From: S012-113 sp965368405
Lineage (GTDB): Bacteria > Bacteroidota > Bacteroidia > Cytophagales > Cyclobacteriaceae
Assembly (NCBI GenBank): GCA_965368405.1
Contig: CBDUMS010000021.1
Location: 1 to 41,848 of the forward strand
Reading direction: 5' to 3'
DNA length: 41,848 bases
Below, in pieces: positions 31,862-39,515 of this stretch. The notes beneath the pieces are model-generated. The model worked only from the letters and a program-made list of their open reading frames with translations, was not told the DNA's origin and did no database searches. A program made the translations under genes and the position numbers. Positions within the stretch are counted from its first letter, which is position 1. The number at the start of each line of letters is the position of its first letter.

Positions 31862-32566
31862 ATGAAATACAAACGAATTCTTCTCAAATTGAGCGGTGAA
31901 GCGCTCATGGGCAACCAACAATATGGTATTGAAGCCGAGAGACTCAACCAGTATGCACAAGATATTAAAGAGGTATTAGATATGGGTGTTGAAATTGCCA
32001 TTGTTATTGGTGGCGGCAATATCTATCGCGGTGTTGAGGCTGAGAAGAGTGGAATCGATAGGGTTCAAGGTGATTATATGGGTATGCTCGCTACAGTTAT
32101 TAACGGCATGGCCTTACAGGGAAGCTTAGAAAAAATTGGATTATATACGCGATTAATGAGCGGTCTTAAAATGGACCAAGTATGTGAACCTTTTATAAAA
32201 AGACGTGCGGTTCGTCACCTAGAAAAAGGTAGAATTGTAATCTTTGGGGCAGGAATTGGCAACCCTTATTTTACCACAGATTCTACGGCTAGCTTACGCG
32301 CAATTGAGTTACAGTGCGATGTTGTACTAAAGGGAACAAGAGTAGATGGTGTTTATTCTGCCGATCCTGAAAAAGACCCAAATGCCGTGCGCTATAACCG
32401 AGTGAGTTATAAAGAAGTATATGAAAAAGGGCTAAATATTATGGATATGACTGCCTTTACCCTTTGTCAGGAAAATAAACTACCAATAATTGTCTTCGAT
32501 ATGAACAAGGTAGGTAACCTAAAGAGAATTGTTCAGGGCGAAGAAGCCGGTACACTTATTAATTAA
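31862..32566 (+). CDS. pyrH: UMP kinase
   Basis: The 234-residue bacterial-type UMP kinase makes UDP for RNA, DNA and cell-wall precursors. Its features are YKRILLKLSGEALMG at the N-terminus, AIVIGGGNIYRG, QGDYMGMLATVINGMALQ, GAGIGNPYFTTDSTASLRA, and the ATP-binding GTRVDGVYSADPEKDPNA. The family works as a GTP-activated, UTP-inhibited hexamer. It is followed 11 nt later by frr, the classic pyrH-frr pair; tsf and rpsB are not upstream here. Confidence 0.97.
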   Translation: MKYKRILLKLSGEALMGNQQYGIEAERLNQYAQDIKEVLDMGVEIAIVIGGGNIYRGVEAEKSGIDRVQGDYMGMLATVINGMALQGSLEKIGLYTRLMSGLKMDQVCEPFIKRRAVRHLEKGRIVIFGAGIGNPYFTTDSTASLRAIELQCDVVLKGTRVDGVYSADPEKDPNAVRYNRVSYKEVYEKGLNIMDMTAFTLCQENKLPIIVFDMNKVGNLKRIVQGEEAGTLIN

Positions 32567-32577
32567 AATCAAGCGTT

Positions 32578-33138
32578 ATGGAAGAAGTTCAAATGTTTTT
32601 AGATGAAGCCGCTGAGCAAATGGATAAGGCGATTAGTCACCTAAGTGTTGTCCTTTCCAAAATTCGTGCAGGCAAAGCTTCACCGAGTATGCTCGATACA
32701 CTAAAGGTTGAATATTACGGCACCTTATCTCCTCTTAATCAGGTGGCATCAGTTACAACGCCAGATGCACATACAATTATGATTAAACCCTGGGAAAAGG
32801 TATTGATTCCAGAAATTGAGCGAGCTATAATGAATAGCGATTTAGGTTTTAATCCACAAAATGATGGTGAGCAGGTAATTATCAATGTTCCGGCCCTTAC
32901 AGAAGAAAGACGAAAAGATCTCGTTAAGCAGGTGAAACATGAAGGTGAGAATTGTAAGATTAGCATCCGAAATTCACGTCATGAAGTACTTCATAGCATT
33001 AAGGCTTTAAAAGACGACGGCGTTTCTGAAGATGACATCCGTCATGGAGAAGACTTAGCACAAAAGCTTACCGACGATCACACTAAAAAAACCGACGAAC
33101 TGGTCAGCCATAAGGAAGACGAGATCATGACTGTTTAG
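32578..33138 (+). CDS. frr: Ribosome recycling factor
   Basis: The 186-residue protein has the RRF pattern: a long basic helix with LSVVLSKIRAGKASPSMLDT, VEYYGTLSPLNQVASVTTPD, MIKPWEKVLIPEIERAIM, IINVPALTEERRKDLVKQVK and the closing GEDLAQKLTDDHTKKTDELV helix. With EF-G it splits the post-termination ribosome. The length is normal. It is cotranscribed with pyrH, and its stop overlaps the stop of the DUF5686 gene on the other strand by 4 nt. Confidence 0.97.
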   Translation: MEEVQMFLDEAAEQMDKAISHLSVVLSKIRAGKASPSMLDTLKVEYYGTLSPLNQVASVTTPDAHTIMIKPWEKVLIPEIERAIMNSDLGFNPQNDGEQVIINVPALTEERRKDLVKQVKHEGENCKISIRNSRHEVLHSIKALKDDGVSEDDIRHGEDLAQKLTDDHTKKTDELVSHKEDEIMTV

Positions 33139-35819
33139 AATCCGAAAGAAAGGCTATTGCCATCGGAGCTAATGCTTGTGGCAATACCAACTTTTACGCC
33201 AAAGCCGGCATATCGGTAGTCCTGAAATGAAACCGCCCCTTCTACCCTGAATATTCTAAAGAGGTTGTCAATACCATATCCTAATTCAAAGTAATTTTCA
33301 GAAAAAGGCGTGGCCAGGTAACTTAGAAAGACCATTTCCTTAACACCTGTTAGCCGTAGCATGGGTAATTGTGTAAATAGGAATTTACGGAATTGGTAGT
33401 AACTAATCCCAGAGAAAAATTCCCGAGAGGTACTATAATTATAATAGCTTAATAGACGATAACCGCCTACTGGATTGTCCAGCAAAAATGGACTTTCATT
33501 ACCCATAAAGTGCTTGAAATCCATAAAATAAAGATTATTATCATTCAAGAATTTACCTGCAGCAAGATCAAACCCTAAGCGGCCCCGGGCACCAATTCTA
33601 AATTTATGCTTAAACCCAACCTCCAGGTAATCAAAATCGGTATCGCTAATATCAGTCTTTATTCCCTTTCTATAGGTAAGTAAAAAAGTTGGCGACGATG
33701 ATGATATTGCAAATTTCCTCCCCGAACGAATCCGATAACGTTGCCATGGTTTATAATTAGCCGAAAGCTCAGCTACCAACGATTTATGAAAAGGGAAACT
33801 AGTATCGGCTAGTTCTGCATTGGCAGGATTGTTTGAGGTATACTCCTGATCGTTCTTTATCCAGGTATGATTAGTATTGTTATTGAGGTTTTTCCGTTCA
33901 CTCCATGTTACTGCTACTGTATACCCAAGATTATCTAAGAGTTTACTACTAAGCTCGGCTTTGACAAATCCCGCCTCGTAAATTTTCATGTAATTACTCC
34001 TAAAGAGTAAGGTAGTAATGGAGTTAACCAAGGGATGTATTGGATCGTCTGGATTCAGCTGCTGAACAAACTTGCCGCCGCTTAACGCAATGTAACTTCG
34101 TCTCAGTGGCTTAACGTTATAATAGTATCTCGCGTCCACTTTACCTGTAATCCTACCGCGGGAGAAACTGTACCGAATAAAAGGCTGGACATCGAGTCTA
34201 CCTACTTTATCCCAACTTTTCGAATATCTGAATCTAATATTAAAATTATAACCTTCTACCGTATTGAAGTTTAAACTCTCAAATGGGGAATAGTATCTGA
34301 GATAACCCTTTTTCTTAAAGCGATAAGAGTTACCAAAGAGTATGTCTTCGAGGTGAAACCCTTTTCTTCTTCCCGACTTAAGCGTATCGCCTTCCTCCCT
34401 TTGTTTTTCTACCACAGCTAGGCTATCCATTTTTTTGTACCCCGTCAGTTCTCGCGCAGATAAGGGCACTGGGCGTACCGTTACCCAAAAAGCAGAATCG
34501 GAGTTTGCGGCAGTAGAGTCTATCGAATAAGAGTAATTCTCAACAATTTTAGGCTCTTCCAATTCGTCCAGTTCTTGCTTTTCATACTCATTAATCAGCT
34601 TTCGTAGTTCTTTACGAGTTACTTCTTTTCCAGAGGCTAGTTCTTCTTGAGCCGTACGCGCAACTTCTTTCGGCATACTTTCTAATTCCTTGGCGAGTTC
34701 TTTCTCTACTTTTTCGTCAATTACTGTAAGATCAACAGCCAAATCAGGATTCAATGTAATATCATAATTGCTAGCAGTGGCCAGGTAATCATACTCAAAA
34801 TCAAACCCAAGGAAAGTACCCTCAATAGCAAATTGATGCGATACCGGTAGCCAAACTAAATCGTTAATAGGGTTATATATCTGTTTAATATTAAATTTTA
34901 TCCCAAGTTTAGAGGTAGTTAGATCTAGACTATAAATACTCCAATAGTCTTCTACAATATTTATTATACCTTCAAAGACATCATCGCCTTTCGATCTTGG
35001 CGTTACTCGTATCTTGCTAATCGCATAATCTCGATCTGTAAATGTGCCTAAATACTCAAACCGATAATAGCCAAAAGCCTTGGGAGAAAGTGGCGATATT
35101 GCTTCGGCAATCTCAGGCTCATAGAAGCTACCCATAATATAAGCGTTCGGTGAGGTATTATTATCATCGCCATTGGAGCGTACCGATATAACGCGTTCTG
35201 TAAACGTATTGGGTCGCTTATAACTTACTTCGCTAATCGATTCCGAGACAAATGTAAAGGATGAATCGATCCCTTCCTTGGCGAGTGCTTTCCTTAAAAA
35301 GAAGGGCGAATCTACCAAGCGACCCGACCCCTTAATGTACACATTAGCGCTATATTCATCGAGTTGTTGTGTATGAAACTTGCTTTTTGCAATCGCCTTA
35401 CGCATAACGGTGTATGCCGGATCTTCCATCTTAGCGTTAATTTCAACTGCTCGTAAAACCAAAGATTCCGGTTGCAGCTGAATATTAAGTTCACTCATGG
35501 CATTTCCAATACTAACGGTGCGCTCAATAGCGGCATAGCCTAAATATTGATAGACAATGGCATAATTACCCGGATTAAGCTTCATGGAGTAGTATCCATC
35601 AATATTAGTTGTGGTTCCCGTTTCGGTTTGCTTTACATAAATAGTAGCGAAAGGCAAAGGTTCTCCGAGATTGTCTGTTATAAATCCACTCAGGCCCGAT
35701 TGAGCGTTTGCAAAAGACACGCTGACCATGAGGGTAAGGGCAACTGTAATAAATCTATGGAAAGTAAGTATTATGTGCTTCACAAAGGGTAGATGATTAA
35801 AACCGTGAATTCGTTGCAT
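33135..35819 (-). CDS. DUF5686/carboxypeptidase-regulatory-domain outer-membrane protein
   Basis: The 894-residue protein has a long signal region ending VSVSFANAQ, then a carboxypeptidase-regulatory-like (CarboxypepD_reg) beta-sandwich at residues about 40-125 (LSGFITDNLGEPLPFATIYV, GYYSMKLNPGNYAIVYQYLGY). The rest matches the DUF5686 family: YTVMRKAIAKSKFHTQQLDE, a central segment, a charged helical part about 375-420 (ELAKELESMPKEVARTAQEE), and a C-terminal half of aromatic beta strands like an outer-membrane barrel. No TonB plug is seen. These proteins are abundant in Bacteroidota and their function is not established. It is 21 nt after nadD and may be the last gene of that operon. Confidence 0.85.
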   Translation of the reverse strand: MQRIHGFNHLPFVKHIILTFHRFITVALTLMVSVSFANAQSGLSGFITDNLGEPLPFATIYVKQTETGTTTNIDGYYSMKLNPGNYAIVYQYLGYAAIERTVSIGNAMSELNIQLQPESLVLRAVEINAKMEDPAYTVMRKAIAKSKFHTQQLDEYSANVYIKGSGRLVDSPFFLRKALAKEGIDSSFTFVSESISEVSYKRPNTFTERVISVRSNGDDNNTSPNAYIMGSFYEPEIAEAISPLSPKAFGYYRFEYLGTFTDRDYAISKIRVTPRSKGDDVFEGIINIVEDYWSIYSLDLTTSKLGIKFNIKQIYNPINDLVWLPVSHQFAIEGTFLGFDFEYDYLATASNYDITLNPDLAVDLTVIDEKVEKELAKELESMPKEVARTAQEELASGKEVTRKELRKLINEYEKQELDELEEPKIVENYSYSIDSTAANSDSAFWVTVRPVPLSARELTGYKKMDSLAVVEKQREEGDTLKSGRRKGFHLEDILFGNSYRFKKKGYLRYYSPFESLNFNTVEGYNFNIRFRYSKSWDKVGRLDVQPFIRYSFSRGRITGKVDARYYYNVKPLRRSYIALSGGKFVQQLNPDDPIHPLVNSITTLLFRSNYMKIYEAGFVKAELSSKLLDNLGYTVAVTWSERKNLNNNTNHTWIKNDQEYTSNNPANAELADTSFPFHKSLVAELSANYKPWQRYRIRSGRKFAISSSSPTFLLTYRKGIKTDISDTDFDYLEVGFKHKFRIGARGRLGFDLAAGKFLNDNNLYFMDFKHFMGNESPFLLDNPVGGYRLLSYYNYSTSREFFSGISYYQFRKFLFTQLPMLRLTGVKEMVFLSYLATPFSENYFELGYGIDNLFRIFRVEGAVSFQDYRYAGFGVKVGIATSISSDGNSLSFGF

Positions 35820-35840
35820 GTAAACATACCAACGAAAGGA

Positions 35841-36413
35841 TTATATATATAGTTTACGAGACTCAATTAACTGTTGTACACCTTCTGGAACGAGATACTG
35901 AATGGATTTGTTCTTCTTAACCATATCACGAATATAGGTAGCCGAAATATCAAGAATTGGTGCTTTTACCCACTCTACATTAGGATGGTCTGCTAAATCA
36001 GATTTTTTTGCAGTTGGTCTTGGGTACACGTAAAGACCATAATTATCAATAATGGCGCGGTGGTTTTTCCATTTTGGGAAGCTCTGTAGGTTGTCTTCTC
36101 CAATGATTAACGAAAAATTATGCTCTGGATGCTTATCAGCAAGATAGGCCAATGTATCTACGGTATAGCTGGGCTTTGGCATATTGAATTCGATATCCGA
36201 CGCCCTTAAGTGGTAACTATCCTTAATAGCGGCCTCTACCATATCATATCGATCAAACTCATGAATAAGTGAACGGGATGATTTTAGTGGATTGTGTGGC
36301 GAAACGACGAACCATACCTGTTCGAGATCAGAAGTCTCGACCATGACATGTGCAATAATTACATGCCCTATATGAATAGGATTAAATGATCCGAAGAAGA
36401 GGCCTATTTTCAA
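35841..36413 (-). CDS. nadD: Nicotinate-nucleotide adenylyltransferase
   Basis: The 190-residue enzyme adenylates nicotinate mononucleotide in NAD synthesis. The nucleotidyltransferase signature is IGLFFGSFNPIHIGHVIIAH (with HIGH), and the second is ISATYIRDMVKKNKSIQYLV (SxTxxR type). FSLIIGEDNLQSFPKWK is the nicotinate side loop. It begins 3 nt after the gmk stop, so it is in the same operon. The length is standard. Confidence 0.95.
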   Translation of the reverse strand: MKIGLFFGSFNPIHIGHVIIAHVMVETSDLEQVWFVVSPHNPLKSSRSLIHEFDRYDMVEAAIKDSYHLRASDIEFNMPKPSYTVDTLAYLADKHPEHNFSLIIGEDNLQSFPKWKNHRAIIDNYGLYVYPRPTAKKSDLADHPNVEWVKAPILDISATYIRDMVKKNKSIQYLVPEGVQQLIESRKLYI

Positions 36414-36416
36414 AAT

Positions 36417-36989
36417 TTAATTTCTTAGAAATTCAGCTACTATGCTTTCTGCATTTAAACACGATTCCTCTAAGTTATCATTGATTATGGTTACATCAAA
36501 CTGTTTTTCGAAACCTAGTTCGTATTCGAATTTCTCTATTCTGGTTTGCAAAGATTCTGGTGTTTCAGATCCTCGAGCTCGAAGTCTTTCTTTGAGCACA
36601 TCTGATGATGGCACTTTTACGAATACTGCCAAAGCCTTTTCTTTGAAATAGTTTTTGAGGTTAACACCCCCTTTAACATCCACATCAAAGATTACGGCAT
36701 GGCCTTTATCCCATATCCGCTGTACTTCTTCTTTTAATGTGCCATAGAAGCTATCGGGATACACTTCTTCCCATTCAACAAATTCATCATTTCTGATTTT
36801 CGATTTGAAATCTTCGACGGAAAGAAAGTAATAGTCTTTGCCATGTACTTCAACCCCGTCACGCTGTGGGCGCGTGCAGGCAGACACAGAAAATTCAAGG
36901 TTTTGGTTCGATTGCAATAAATGTTTAACGAGGGTAGTCTTACCCGATCCGGAAGGCGCTGAAAAAATTATCGCTTTGCCTTCTAACAT
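36417..36989 (-). CDS. gmk: Guanylate kinase
   Basis: The 190-residue enzyme phosphorylates GMP to GDP. The P-loop is SAPSGSGKTTLVKHLL, and GMP-binding residues are in FSVSACTRPQRDGVEVHGKDYYFLS and VEWEEVYPDSFYGTLKEEV. The lid is LKERLRARGSETPESLQTRI. Its ATG overlaps the stop of the anti-sigma gene by one nucleotide (TAATG), so translation should be coupled to that regulatory gene. nadD follows. Confidence 0.96.
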   Translation of the reverse strand: MLEGKAIIFSAPSGSGKTTLVKHLLQSNQNLEFSVSACTRPQRDGVEVHGKDYYFLSVEDFKSKIRNDEFVEWEEVYPDSFYGTLKEEVQRIWDKGHAVIFDVDVKGGVNLKNYFKEKALAVFVKVPSSDVLKERLRARGSETPESLQTRIEKFEYELGFEKQFDVTIINDNLEESCLNAESIVAEFLRN

Positions 36990-37273
36990 TAAACTACATC
37001 AATCTTTTTTCTAATTTCTTCAACTACCGCAACGGGCACATCCTTGTGCTCATCCTTCTTCTTAACAACTTCTCTTATCGCCTTTTCAACATCGTAGTTA
37101 TCATAACACTGATAACATCCATCGATATGTTGCATCACATATTTAGCATCGGCATCACTTGCCTCCTTATCGAGCATTAATCGCGCAAGCTCCAAGCACC
37201 GTTCTTCCTCGGGACATCTTACCGAATCAGGCCAAATCTTCCTCCCTAACCAACGTTTTAACTTTCTCATCAT
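36989..37273 (-). CDS. Small zinc-finger anti-sigma factor
   Basis: The 94-residue protein lacks a membrane segment and contains HIDGCYQC, an exact H-x3-C-x2-C zinc anti-sigma (ZAS) motif, in its middle. A CPEEERCLELARLM helix lies before it and a charged helical C-terminus after it. Such proteins bind ECF sigma factors in the cytosol and may release them on oxidative or zinc stress. The sigma gene ends 2 nt upstream, and the next gene, gmk, overlaps its stop by one base. Its partner is therefore almost certainly the adjacent sigma factor. Confidence 0.8.
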   Translation of the reverse strand: MMRKLKRWLGRKIWPDSVRCPEEERCLELARLMLDKEASDADAKYVMQHIDGCYQCYDNYDVEKAIREVVKKKDEHKDVPVAVVEEIRKKIDVV

Positions 37274-37275
37274 TT

Positions 37276-37857
37276 TTAATTATAACCCATTTCGGCAGCA
37301 TAAACTGCTAATTTTTCTTTTAACATATTTCTCGCACGATGTAGTCGAGACCTTACCGTTCCGATGGGTATATCCAAAATTTTGGCCATCTCATCGTATT
37401 TAAATCCTTCCAGATCACACAGTACAATTACCGTACGAAAATCAACATCCAGCGAATTCAATGCTATTGTTATTTCATCGCCTAGTTTATCTCGGACAGT
37501 TTCAGCTCTCAAATCAACAGTAATTTCTCTGCCGGCATCGCCTTTTTCAGAGTTGTAAAATGTCTCAACTTCCTGGTAATCTACCATTCCGGGAGCTTTA
37601 CTTTTCTTGCGATACTCATTGATAAAGCTGTTCTTCAATATCCTGAACAACCATGCTTTCGCATTAGTTCCTTTTTCAAAAGAATCAATAAAACGATAGG
37701 CCTTCATGCTGGTATCCTGAAGCAGATCTTTAGCATCATCTTCATTCATAGTAAGCTTGTATGCGAAATTATATAGGGCATCTAAGTGCGGCATAAACTC
37801 TCGCTCAAACTTCTCAGTCTTCTCCTTATCTACTATTATGGGTTTTTCATCCGGCAT
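37276..37857 (-). CDS. ECF-type RNA polymerase sigma factor
   Basis: The 193-residue protein has sigma-70 region 2 (FAYKLTMNEDDAKDLLQDTS, then KAWLFRILKNSFINEYRKKS) and region 4 (LDVDFRTVIVLCDLEGFKYD followed by EMAKILDIPIGTVRSRLHRA, a helix-turn-helix). There is no region 1 or 3, so it belongs to the ECF group. It is first in a minus-strand group with an anti-sigma gene, gmk, nadD and perhaps DUF5686, an arrangement that could place housekeeping nucleotide genes partly under its own promoter. A perfect -7 box sits 4 nt upstream of its ATG. Confidence 0.93.
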   Translation of the reverse strand: MPDEKPIIVDKEKTEKFEREFMPHLDALYNFAYKLTMNEDDAKDLLQDTSMKAYRFIDSFEKGTNAKAWLFRILKNSFINEYRKKSKAPGMVDYQEVETFYNSEKGDAGREITVDLRAETVRDKLGDEITIALNSLDVDFRTVIVLCDLEGFKYDEMAKILDIPIGTVRSRLHRARNMLKEKLAVYAAEMGYN

Positions 37858-37861
37858 AGCT

Positions 37862-37869
37862 CAAAAATA
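37862..37869 (-). promoter_or_regulatory. -7 box of the sigma-gmk operon
   Basis: On the minus strand this reads TATTTTTG, a perfect TAnnTTTG, only 4 nt before the ATG at 37857. The transcript would be almost leaderless unless another promoter lies further up. Confidence 0.45.
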
Positions 37870-37943
37870 TAAAAAAACAGCAGCCTAAACGGCCTTGAAT
37901 AAACAATTCCGCAATAAAATTTAGTTCTCCAATACTAAGAATG

Positions 37944-37970
37944 ATAATACAACTTGAAAAATTGTATTAT
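37944..37970. repeat. 9-bp inverted repeat in a divergent intergenic gap
   Basis: ATAATACAA (37944-37952) and TTGTATTAT (37962-37970) are perfect 9-bp arms around a 9-nt spacer. It sits in the 291-nt gap between the divergent sigma and helicase-associated-repeat genes, where neither strand needs a terminator and no T-tract follows. An operator is the likeliest reading. I see no gene in this gap. Confidence 0.45.
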
Positions 37971-38065
37971 TCTAATAAGTAGTGCCCGTTCTTCAATCCC
38001 CAGACTAAAAAAATATCACCCATGATTTATTTATAACGAATAATTCGGTAGACCAAAACGATCGA

Positions 38066-38096
38066 TTTGAAATCATTGGAATTTGAACTATCTTTA
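38066..38096 (+). promoter_or_regulatory. Promoter of the helicase-associated-repeat gene
   Basis: TTTG at 38066-38069, a 19-nt spacer and TATCTTTA at 38089-38096 form a good -33/-7 pair (one mismatch in the -7). This gives a leader of about 45 nt before the ATG at 38149. Confidence 0.5.
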
Positions 38097-38148
38097 CAGT
38101 ATTCTATTAGTTAAACGTGCTTCATTTTACTAGTGGGCACACTCTTTT

Positions 38149-38868
38149 ATGGCGGCTACAAAAAGAAAACTCCAAGAGGAAGTTTGGCTTGGGCATTATA
38201 ATGACCTAATCAAATTTCAGAAGAAGACGGGAGAACCACATCCTGGACCCAAGGATACTGAGGTTAAACTCTATCATTGGTGCAAGAATCAAAGGCGATT
38301 TTACAAGACTCGTAAGTTGGCTCAGCATCGTATTGACCTGCTGAATAAAATTGATTTCAATTGGGTTAATTCGAACTCAACTTTCGATCAGCGAGTGAAG
38401 GAACTGCTTGAGTTTAAGCAAGAGCATGACACCATTCATGTTAGTCAGGTTGCTTTTCCAAAGGATTCTAAAAATCATAAGTTATCGCGATGGGTGAATG
38501 AGATGCGACGTTTATATAACGAGAATCGCTTATCCATCGATCGAATTAACAAGCTCAATAAGATTGGCTTTATCTGGAATATGGAGGATGAACGGTTTTC
38601 TCAAAATCTGAAAAAGCTTAAAAGATTTCATAAGCAACATGGGCACTGGGATGTACCGCAAGCCGGACGAACCAAAAAATTAGGAGAATGGGTTGCCCAG
38701 GTTCGTTGTAGAGGATTAGCTAAGAAGCACTACGTAAAAGCCTTGAATGATGCCGGATTCGTTTGGGAGGGCAAAAAAATAAGGCTTCGCAAAGCGAAAT
38801 CCGCTATGAAGAAGATCGATATTTATAGTAATCTTAAATCGAAAGACAAAGGCAGTAAGAAGAGCTAA
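38149..38868 (+). CDS. Stand-alone helicase-associated (HA) repeat protein
   Basis: The 239-residue basic protein consists of about three helicase-associated domain repeats, at residues about 12-66, 72-128 and 132-185. Each has a tryptophan or phenylalanine start, a KFQK/EFKQEH/RFHKQHG turn, an LxxWxxxxR segment (LYHWCKNQRRFY, LSRWVNEMRRLY, LGEWVAQVRCRG) and an LNKIGFxW end. The lysine-rich tail (RLRKAKSAMKKIDIYS) suggests nucleic-acid binding. HA repeats normally follow a DEAD/DEAH helicase, but no helicase domain is present or adjacent. The function is unknown. It converges on the MarR gene with stops overlapping by 4 nt. Confidence 0.8.
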   Translation: MAATKRKLQEEVWLGHYNDLIKFQKKTGEPHPGPKDTEVKLYHWCKNQRRFYKTRKLAQHRIDLLNKIDFNWVNSNSTFDQRVKELLEFKQEHDTIHVSQVAFPKDSKNHKLSRWVNEMRRLYNENRLSIDRINKLNKIGFIWNMEDERFSQNLKKLKRFHKQHGHWDVPQAGRTKKLGEWVAQVRCRGLAKKHYVKALNDAGFVWEGKKIRLRKAKSAMKKIDIYSNLKSKDKGSKKS

Positions 38869-39320
38869 TTCAGCCCTATTTTTCCCAGGAGTCTCAGAAA
38901 ATCATCTTTATCCTTATCGCTAAAGGAGCCAAATATTTCTTGCATAAAGGCTTCAAGCGGCGCATCGATCTGTTCTAGTAGGGCTAGACCGCTGTCACTA
39001 ATGACGACATCTACCAATCGCTTGTCGGTTTTGGTTACGCTCCTTTTTACTAAATCCTTCTTTACTAGTCGGTCTACAATTCTAGATACATCCGACATCT
39101 TATCGAGCATCCGATCGCGCACCTGAGATGTTGAATAGGGCTCAGGGTAATTACCTCTTAGAATTCTTAACACATTAAATTGTTGCGAGGTAATACCGTA
39201 CGGTTTAAAGAAGTTCTTAAGATCATCTTTAAACAGGTTATAAGTATGAATTAGGTTTAGTGTGATTTTCTGATTGGCGCTGCTAAAAGAAGTTTGCAGA
39301 ATGGCCTCCTCGAGTTTCAT
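38865..39320 (-). CDS. MarR family transcriptional regulator
   Basis: The 151-residue protein has a winged helix-turn-helix. YGITSQQFNVLRILRGNYPE is helix 1-2, STSQVRDRMLDKMSDVSRIV holds the recognition helix, and DRLVKKDLVKRSVTKTDKRLVDVVISDSGLALLEQI the wing and dimer helix. The family represses nearby genes and responds to small ligands. Its nearest neighbours on the same strand begin with the TPR gene, 195 nt upstream, so the target is uncertain and may be itself. It has a good promoter with a leader of about 60 nt. Confidence 0.92.
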   Translation of the reverse strand: MKLEEAILQTSFSSANQKITLNLIHTYNLFKDDLKNFFKPYGITSQQFNVLRILRGNYPEPYSTSQVRDRMLDKMSDVSRIVDRLVKKDLVKRSVTKTDKRLVDVVISDSGLALLEQIDAPLEAFMQEIFGSFSDKDKDDFLRLLGKIGLN

Positions 39321-39387
39321 CCTAGTCGAATTTTGATAGTTAATATTACGCCTAACACCATCAATATAAACTTCGATTGCTCTAACT

Positions 39388-39415
39388 CAAAGATAGTGAA
39401 TTACTAATGTTTCAA
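39388..39415 (-). promoter_or_regulatory. Promoter of the MarR regulator
   Basis: On the minus strand TTG (39415-39413), a 17-nt spacer and TATCTTTG (39395-39388) form a perfect -33/-7 pair, 67 nt before the ATG at 39320. Confidence 0.65.
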
Positions 39416-39515
39416 CTACAAATACTTGTCGATTATTATGTTATATGGGGTAAAAAGACCTTTTTAAGATGCCAAAACTGCGCGAAACAAATTATGCATT
39501 TTAAACCTTCTGGAA

